A stretch of 64,000 nt of DNA from positions 124,001 to 188,000 of the forward strand of contig NZ_MBQE01000005.1 in the NCBI RefSeq assembly GCF_001696535.1. The letters are read 5' to 3'. The translations under genes were made by a program, and so were the position numbers. Origin of the DNA: Stappia indica (lineage in GTDB: Bacteria; Pseudomonadota; Alphaproteobacteria; Rhizobiales; Stappiaceae). Position 1 is the stretch's first letter. Every line of letters starts with the position of its first letter. The notes beneath the pieces are model-generated. The model searched no databases and was not told the DNA's origin. It saw only the letters and a program-made list of their open reading frames with translations. Positions 58,767-64,000 of this stretch are shown one piece after another.

Positions 58767-59096
58767 ATGTTCAGACTTCTCCTGCGGCTTCTCGGTCTGT
58801 GGTTCGTGGCGCTGGCGCTGGTGGCGCTGGTGATCGACGCCACGTCGACGATCGCCGCCGGAAGCTGGTCGACGACGTCCTTCGGCCAGTACTGGTTCGA
58901 CTTCGCGCCCGAAAGTCTCGCCGCCGCCCAGGCCTTCGTCCAGGCCGAGGTCAATCCGGTCCTGTGGGATCCGGTTGCCCTCAAGCTCCTGGTGCAGCCG
59001 GCCTGGGTGATCGTCGGACCGCTCGGCTTCCTGCTCCTGTGGATCGGCGACCTCGGCCGCGGCCGTCGCCGCCGCAGGCTCGCCGAAACCGTCTGA
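58767..59096 (+). CDS. Small membrane protein, hypothetical
   Basis: 109 residues from [20 protein letters not shown]. Two membrane segments, about 5-25 and 78-97 ([18 protein letters not shown]), with a periplasmic loop of about 50 residues and a basic C-terminus ([12 protein letters not shown]). Chromosomal in base composition. Located 49 nt before msrA, perhaps co-transcribed. Conserved hypothetical of alphaproteobacteria, function unknown. Confidence 0.75.
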   Translation: MFRLLLRLLGLWFVALALVALVIDATSTIAAGSWSTTSFGQYWFDFAPESLAAAQAFVQAEVNPVLWDPVALKLLVQPAWVIVGPLGFLLLWIGDLGRGRRRRRLAETV

Positions 59097-59145
59097 GTCC
59101 CTTGCCCGCCGGCCTCCCCCGGCGCGCATCCCTTTGGAGGCATCC

Positions 59146-59808
59146 ATGTCGTTCATGACAATGCTCAGCAACAAGTTCTCGCTGGTCGACCCGGCCATGG
59201 CGCTGCCCGGCCGCAGCGAGCCGATCGTCACCCCGGGCATCCATACGGTGCTCGGCCGCCCGCTCGACCTGGCCCCCGGCGCGGGCGAGGAAGAGGTGCT
59301 GTTCGGACTCGGCTGCTTCTGGGGCGCCGAGCGGCTGTTCTGGACCATGCCGGGCGTCGTCGTCACGGCGGTCGGCTATGCCGGCGGCCACACGCCGAAC
59401 CCGACCTATCACGAGGTCTGCACCGGCCGCACCGGCCACACGGAAGTGGTGCGGGTGGTCTTCGACACCGCGCGCCTGCCGCGCGAGGAGCTGCTCAAGG
59501 CGTTCTGGGAAGGCCACGACCCGACCCAAGGCATGCGCCAGGGCAACGACACCGGCACCCAGTACCGCTCGGCGATCTATTTCCGCCCGGACAGCGGGAT
59601 GGCGGAGGCGGTGGACGCTTCGCGCGCGACCTATGCGGCGGCGCTGAAGGCGGCCGGCCACTCGCGCACCATCACGACCGAGATCAAGCCGATGGGCGAC
59701 TTCTACTTCGCCGAGGAGTACCACCAGCAGTATCTCGACAAGAACCCCGGCGGCTATTGCGGCCTCGGCGGCACGGGTGTCGCCTGCCCGGCGGGCCTGA
59801 CCGTCTGA
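59146..59808 (+). CDS. msrA: Peptide-methionine (S)-S-oxide reductase
   Basis: 220 residues. The catalytic motif is [13 protein letters not shown] (Cys57). [20 protein letters not shown] and [20 protein letters not shown] are hallmark MsrA segments, and the resolving Cys lie in [16 protein letters not shown]. It reduces S-methionine sulfoxide in oxidised proteins. The N-terminal 45 residues are an extension common in this subgroup. GGAGGCATCC precedes ATG 59146. Confidence 0.96.
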   Translation: MSFMTMLSNKFSLVDPAMALPGRSEPIVTPGIHTVLGRPLDLAPGAGEEEVLFGLGCFWGAERLFWTMPGVVVTAVGYAGGHTPNPTYHEVCTGRTGHTEVVRVVFDTARLPREELLKAFWEGHDPTQGMRQGNDTGTQYRSAIYFRPDSGMAEAVDASRATYAAALKAAGHSRTITTEIKPMGDFYFAEEYHQQYLDKNPGGYCGLGGTGVACPAGLTV

Positions 59809-59932
59809 GGCGGGGCGCGGCATCGCGATTGAACGAGGCGCGCGGGACGGCCGTTCCGCGCGCCCTTTCGTATGCGCAGGCGCGCCGTCTTGCCGCTTTG
59901 CAAGCGGCCCGGCGGCAGCCCATATTCAGGCA

Positions 59933-60925
59933 ATGACCCCTCTCGGCATCGGCCCGGCCATCACCATCGACCCGCAGGTTCGCGCCAGATACCGCCGGCG
60001 CAACCGGCTGCACACGCTGGCGCTCGCCGCCGGGGCGGTGCTGCTGCTGTCGCTGACCGCGTGGACCCTGGCGGGGCCGCAGGGCGTGTTGTGGGCGGCC
60101 ATCGGCGGCTCACTGTCGGTGATGCTGGCGGCGCGCTATTCCTCCGCGCTGGTGCTGCAGCTCTACGGCGCGCGCGAGGTGACGCCTGCCGCCTTTCCCG
60201 AGGCGCACATGATCGTGCGGCTGTTGGCCGAGCGGGCCGGCCTGCCGCGCATGCCGAAGCTCTATCTGGTGCCGAGCCGGATGGTGAACGCCTTTTCCAC
60301 CGGCACGCGCGAGGACAGCGCAATCTGCATCACCGAAGGGCTGCTGGCCCGGCTGACCCCGCGCGAGTTCGTCGGCGTGATGGCGCATGAGCTCGCCCAT
60401 GTGGCGCATGGCGACATCCACGTGATGGCGATGGCCGATGTGGTGGCGCGGATGACCGGCATCATGTCGGTGTTCGGCCTGATCCTGATGCTGATCAGCC
60501 TGCCGGAAGCGCTGGCCGGCGGGGCGGCCGTGCCCTGGGGCGCGGTGCTGCTGCTGCTCGTGGCGCCGACGATCGGAACGGCGGTGCAGCTGGCCCTGTC
60601 GCGCACCCGCGAGTTCGAGGCGGATCTGGGCGCGGCCTCGCTGACCGGCGACCCGGAAGGGCTTGCCAGCGCGCTGATGAAGCTGGAGCGCATCCAGGGG
60701 CGCATGTGGGAGGCGGCGCTGCCGCAGGGCGCGCGCATTCCCGACCCGTCGGTGCTGCGCACGCACCCGCAGACCGCCGAGCGGGTGCAGCGGCTGCGCG
60801 AATTGCGGGCCTCGCCCGAGCGCTGGCTGGACACGGCCGCGATGCCGCATGTGGCGGGACGCTCGCCCGTGCCCGATGCAGGAGCCCCGCGCCGCCGGCT
60901 GACCCGCTTCGGCACCTGGTACTGA
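59933..60925 (+). CDS. M48 family zinc metalloprotease (HtpX-like)
   Basis: 330 residues. The zinc motif is VMAHELAHVAHGD (His152, Glu153, His156), with the third ligand Glu in SRTREFEADLGAA (about 227). Hydrophobic segments at 27-46, 51-67 and 174-221 place it in the inner membrane. HtpX-type enzymes degrade damaged membrane proteins. Length is somewhat over E. coli HtpX (293). Tail rich in Arg/Pro. A short direct repeat CGCCCGGTACTTAGG follows the stop. Confidence 0.88.
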   Translation: MTPLGIGPAITIDPQVRARYRRRNRLHTLALAAGAVLLLSLTAWTLAGPQGVLWAAIGGSLSVMLAARYSSALVLQLYGAREVTPAAFPEAHMIVRLLAERAGLPRMPKLYLVPSRMVNAFSTGTREDSAICITEGLLARLTPREFVGVMAHELAHVAHGDIHVMAMADVVARMTGIMSVFGLILMLISLPEALAGGAAVPWGAVLLLLVAPTIGTAVQLALSRTREFEADLGAASLTGDPEGLASALMKLERIQGRMWEAALPQGARIPDPSVLRTHPQTAERVQRLRELRASPERWLDTAAMPHVAGRSPVPDAGAPRRRLTRFGTWY

Positions 60926-60973
60926 CGCGCCCGGTACTTAGGCGCCCGGTACTTAGGCGCCTGGCAGCCCTGC

Positions 60974-62068
60974 CTATTCGGGCAGGCCGAGGAAGCGGAA
61001 GGGCTCGGCCTCGACGAAGGAGGCGGTCGCATTGCCGGAATAGATGTGATCCTGGTCCGGCCCGAGGTCGAGCTTGCGCACCGGCGCACCCTTCGCGAAG
61101 TCGAGCTGCTTCAGGTCCACCCAGAACGTGTTCGGGGTGAGGGCGGATTCGAAGAAGTAGAGCCGCCGCTGGTGGTCGACGACCGTGCGCCAGCGGGTGG
61201 AGGAAATGTTCGGCTGGTCGGGCGTGGTGATGCCGAAGGGCACGGACACGTTGCGGATGACGCTGAAGACGCTGGCGATGGCCCGGTTGGGGTCCTCGGG
61301 CCGCGGGATCGCCTCCACATAGAAGCTCGCCCGCGCGAAGCGGTCGGCGGCGCGGTTGGTGCCGGGCAGGAACACGGTGCCGCCGATGCCGCGCCAGTAT
61401 TCGGCGAGCGCCAGCTGCTCGTCGAAGGTCGGCGAGTTGGTCATCACCGTGTAGCGGCGGTTGTGATGGATGACCTGCCGGCCCTCGATATACTCGACGA
61501 TGGCGCTGTCGCCGCTGGCATCGGACATGGACAGGTGCAGCGTCGTCAGCCGGTCCTCGCCGGGCACGCTGTCGGTGACGAGGGTGAAGGGCTCGGCCTC
61601 CAGCGCCGCGACGGCCTCCGCCACGCTGGCGAAATTGTCGAGCACATACTGGCCCCAGGCGGCGATGGTCAGGCCCGGCCGGTTGCCGGTCATCTCGGGA
61701 TATTCGGACTCGGCCAGCCACAGCAGGTTGACCGCAAGGCCCTCCTCGTTGACCCCGTCCGTGGTCGACACGTCGTAGCCCGAGGCGATGACGCTGCCGT
61801 ATTTCGAGGTCCATTTCAGCGAGTTCGGCCCGGCCTCGCCGCTGCGCTCCATGCCGCGCGGCATCACCCACAGATTGGTGGCGATCTCGTTCTTCCAGTC
61901 CATCGAGCGGGCGGTGACCACCGTGTCACCGGCGCCGTGATAGACGAGGCGGGTGCAGGCCTCGGCAAGGGCAACGCCCCCGGTGGCGAGGAGCGCGGCG
62001 AGCGCCACGCGCGCGCTCAGGCGCAGGCCGAGACGGCGGGCGCGGGCGGAAAACGGCGTGCTGGACAT
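60974..62068 (-). CDS. Secreted choloylglycine hydrolase family (linear amide C-N hydrolase)
   Basis: 364 residues from MSSTPFSARARRLGLRLSAR. A signal peptide ends at VALAEA, exposing Cys38 (CTRLVYHGAG) as the N-terminal nucleophile of the Ntn fold. MDWKNEIATNLWVMPRGMER has the conserved Arg/Asp neighbourhood, and GVNEEGLAVNLLWL and VMTNSPTFDEQL (Asn) are further family motifs. Family members hydrolyse bile salts, penicillin V or acyl-homoserine lactones. In a marine-type alphaproteobacterium a quorum-signal or N-acyl amide substrate is more likely than bile salts. Periplasmic or exported. Confidence 0.88.
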   Translation of the reverse strand: MSSTPFSARARRLGLRLSARVALAALLATGGVALAEACTRLVYHGAGDTVVTARSMDWKNEIATNLWVMPRGMERSGEAGPNSLKWTSKYGSVIASGYDVSTTDGVNEEGLAVNLLWLAESEYPEMTGNRPGLTIAAWGQYVLDNFASVAEAVAALEAEPFTLVTDSVPGEDRLTTLHLSMSDASGDSAIVEYIEGRQVIHHNRRYTVMTNSPTFDEQLALAEYWRGIGGTVFLPGTNRAADRFARASFYVEAIPRPEDPNRAIASVFSVIRNVSVPFGITTPDQPNISSTRWRTVVDHQRRLYFFESALTPNTFWVDLKQLDFAKGAPVRKLDLGPDQDHIYSGNATASFVEAEPFRFLGLPE

Positions 62069-62238
62069 CGGGGGGACCTCTTGGCGTGCCACGTCGCGAA
62101 AACAGGCCGCCGAAAAAAAGCGGCCGCCGCCATCGTAGAGGGCGGCGGCGAAGCGGGGCAAGCCGGTAAAACCTGCGGCTGCAGGCATGGTCCCCCGGGA
62201 TTATCGCCCGACAGTCCGGGGGGTTGCCGCGGAGCCCC

Positions 62239-63051
62239 TTAGGGCGAGACGCAGGTCGCGGTCAGGCCGCCATCCACCACCAGCTCCTGGGCGGTGATGT
62301 AGCGGGCCTCGTCCGAGGCGAGGAACAGCGCCGCGTTGGCCGTATCCCAGGCATCGCCCATGTGCCCCATCGGGCACTGCGCATCGCGCCGAGCGATCAT
62401 CTCCTCCTCCCCGCCATAGGAGGCGGCGAGCGGCTTGCGGATCATCGGCGTGTTCATCAGCCCCGGCGAGACGCAGTTGGCGCGGATGCCGAGCGGCGCA
62501 TATTGCAGGGCGATGTTGCGGGTGAGCCCGACGATCGCCGCCTTGGACGCCGAATAGGCGGCATAGGGAAAGCCGATATAGCGGGAGGCGGCGATCGAGG
62601 CGACGTTGACGATGGCGCCGCTGCGCTGGCGCTCCATCACCGGCAGCACATGCTTGCAGGTGAGGAAGATGCTGGTCTGGTTGATCGCGATCACCCGGTT
62701 CCAGCTCTCCTCCGAGGCTTCCACCGGGCCGCCGGTCTCCGAGATGCCGACATTGTTGTGCAGGATGTCGATGCGGCCGAACTGCGCAAGGCAGGCCTCG
62801 ACCATCGCCGCGATGTCGGCGGAGGAGGAGACGTCCGCCTGCGCCGTCTCGCAGGTCCCGCCTTCGGAGCGGATGATGTCGCGCGTCTCGGCCGCCGCGC
62901 GTTCATCGCGGTCGACGGCGAGGATGCGCGCGCCGCTGCGCGCGAAGAGGACCGCTGTCGCCTTGCCGTTGCCCCAGCCCTCTCCCGAGGATCCGGCGCC
63001 GACGACGATGGCGACCTTGCCGGCCAGTCGGCCAGCCGAAGTATCTGTCAT
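62239..63051 (-). CDS. SDR family oxidoreductase
   Basis: 270 residues. Cofactor loop VVGAGSSGEGWGNGKATA has the glycines of the TGxxxGxG motif with an insertion common in 7-alpha-HSDH-like members; ILHNNVGIS is the NNxG strand; the catalytic Ser lies in NVASIAASRY and the pair is Tyr166/Lys170 in YAAYSASKAA. CVSPGLMNTPMIRKP closes the active site. NAD is likely because Asp47 ends strand beta-2 (AVDRDE). Downstream of the PhyH gene on the same strand, 119 bp apart. Substrate unknown. Confidence 0.9.
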   Translation of the reverse strand: MTDTSAGRLAGKVAIVVGAGSSGEGWGNGKATAVLFARSGARILAVDRDERAAAETRDIIRSEGGTCETAQADVSSSADIAAMVEACLAQFGRIDILHNNVGISETGGPVEASEESWNRVIAINQTSIFLTCKHVLPVMERQRSGAIVNVASIAASRYIGFPYAAYSASKAAIVGLTRNIALQYAPLGIRANCVSPGLMNTPMIRKPLAASYGGEEEMIARRDAQCPMGHMGDAWDTANAALFLASDEARYITAQELVVDGGLTATCVSP

Positions 63052-63170
63052 GTGGAAACCGTCCGTTCTGATGTCCCGACACGAAAAGACCGGGGCGGGC
63101 TCGGCCCGTCCCGGATCGCAAGGAAAAGCCGGAGCGGATCGCCTCCGCTCCGGCCTGTCACGTTCGGCGG

Positions 63171-63971
63171 TTACTCGGCCGCTTCGCGCATGGACATTGC
63201 GTAGCGCTGCAGCGCGTCGTCCTCGACCGGCTCGATCGGCGTGAAATCGCGATGGGCGATGTATTCCGGCCGGGTCGGCTTGCGGATCGCGTTGGAAACG
63301 GTGGAGAGCGTCAGGTAGACGATCTTGCGCGGGTAGGGCGTGATGTTGCCCGACGAGCCGTGCACCAGGTTGCCGTGGTGGATCAGCAAGCCGCCGGCCT
63401 TGCCGGTCGGGGCGACGATGCCGCCCTTGGCGGCGAGCTCGGTCACGGTGTCGTTGTCGAGCGTCCAAAGGCCATAGCTGGTTGTCGTGGTGTCGTATTC
63501 CGACTTGAGCTGGCCGTGGGTGTGCGAACCGCCGATCAGCATGAGCGGGCCGTTGATCGGCAGCACGTCGTCGAGGAACACCGAGATGTTCATCGCCCGC
63601 GGCTCGGGCATGCCGTCATCCTTGTGCCAGGTCGGGAAGTCCTGGTGCCACTGCCAGACGTCGCCGGTGAAGGCGGCCTTCGCGTTCACCTTGAACTGGT
63701 GCATGTAGAGCTCTTCGCCGAAGATCTGGCGCACCGGTTCGATGAGGCGGGGATGGCGGCCGAGCAGGCGGAACGCCTCGTTGTAGGTGTGGCAGGCAAA
63801 GGCCGTGCGCGGCGTGCCGTCCTTCTCGCGCCAGATCTCCTTGCGGTCCTCGTCGAAGATGCCGGACGCCGCCTCGCGCAGCACCTCGACCTCTTCCGGC
63901 GAGAACGCCTCGGGCAGGAAAAGAAAGCCGTGGCGGTTGAATTCGTCCTGTTGTTCCTGCGTCAGCTTCAT
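63171..63971 (-). CDS. Phytanoyl-CoA dioxygenase (PhyH) family protein
   Basis: 266 residues from MKLTQEQQDEFNRHGFLFLP. Fe(II) ligands are in DVWQWHQDFPTWH (His109-x-Asp111) and NLVHGSSGN (His204), and the 2-oxoglutarate Arg is in YPRKIVYLTLS (Arg215). GMPEPRAMNISVFLDDVLPI with GPLMLIGGSH closely resembles ectoine-hydroxylase-type PhyH proteins, but no ect genes are visible in the window. A GAGGAGGAA site precedes ATG 63971, favouring it over a GTG/ATG upstream. Probably works with the SDR in oxidising a small metabolite. Confidence 0.88.
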   Translation of the reverse strand: MKLTQEQQDEFNRHGFLFLPEAFSPEEVEVLREAASGIFDEDRKEIWREKDGTPRTAFACHTYNEAFRLLGRHPRLIEPVRQIFGEELYMHQFKVNAKAAFTGDVWQWHQDFPTWHKDDGMPEPRAMNISVFLDDVLPINGPLMLIGGSHTHGQLKSEYDTTTTSYGLWTLDNDTVTELAAKGGIVAPTGKAGGLLIHHGNLVHGSSGNITPYPRKIVYLTLSTVSNAIRKPTRPEYIAHRDFTPIEPVEDDALQRYAMSMREAAE

Positions 63972-64000
63972 GTGGCGTTCCTCCTCTTGGGTCACGGCCT

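Overview
The window is high-GC DNA from an alphaproteobacterium, probably of the Hyphomicrobiales (Stappia/Labrenzia-like). This rests on the set of ABC, TRAP, FCD-GntR and IclR catabolic operons, a COQ7 hydroxylase, and a mobilization module of a type common in alphaproteobacteria; it is an inference, since no 16S rRNA gene is present.

0-14.95 kb, ordinary chromosome. A four-gene L-threonate/erythronate operon (ltnD end, otnK, otnC, otnI) is followed by a minus-strand operon for a polyamine-type ABC transporter, an Asp/Glu racemase-like protein and a GNAT acetyltransferase. The ABC operon is divergent from an FCD GntR regulator with two operator-like boxes between them. Then come cfa, an XRE-cupin regulator divergent from an omega-amino-acid aminotransferase, and a SigJ-type sigma factor with an AhpD-like partner. 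14.95-16.12 kb is a repeat- and hairpin-rich gap and coq7.

16.4-33.0 kb, two amide-catabolism clusters. The left one has amidase, alpha/beta hydrolase, a TRAP transporter, an IclR regulator with three boxes, and aspartate dehydrogenase. The right one has a LysR regulator, a Rid imine deaminase, a second amidase and a second TRAP transporter. Between them sits an AT-richer two-gene defence island (DUF4297/Cap4-like nuclease plus SMC-like ATPase, Lamassu-like). An amidase-aspartate-iminoaspartate-oxaloacetate route would tie the two halves together.

33.1-58.05 kb, a composite island at tRNA-Ser(GGA). A complete tRNA-Ser lies at 57957-58046. A remnant of a tRNA-Ser 3' half lies at 34.1 kb and a 5' half at 36.0 kb. 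The interval 36.03-58.0 kb looks like a mobilizable element without a type IV secretion system: a small ORF, MobC, relaxase and coupling protein at the left, and an operon of an unknown protein, a serine-less resolvase-like protein and a large serine recombinase at the right. The recombinase C-terminus is encoded by the tRNA gene. Cargo includes a secreted protein with a self-cleaving S74 chaperone domain, a tyrosine recombinase, an ArdC antirestriction protein, a HEPN-like/dual-nuclease divergent locus, higBA followed by a NucS-like nuclease gene, and a roughly 330-nt strongly structured non-coding segment. A bacterial proteasome beta-like gene lies just left of the tRNA remnants.

58.05-64 kb, chromosome again: a small membrane protein, msrA, an M48 peptidase, a secreted choloylglycine-hydrolase-family enzyme, an SDR oxidoreductase and a PhyH dioxygenase. 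No rRNA, CRISPR array or complete IS element was seen.
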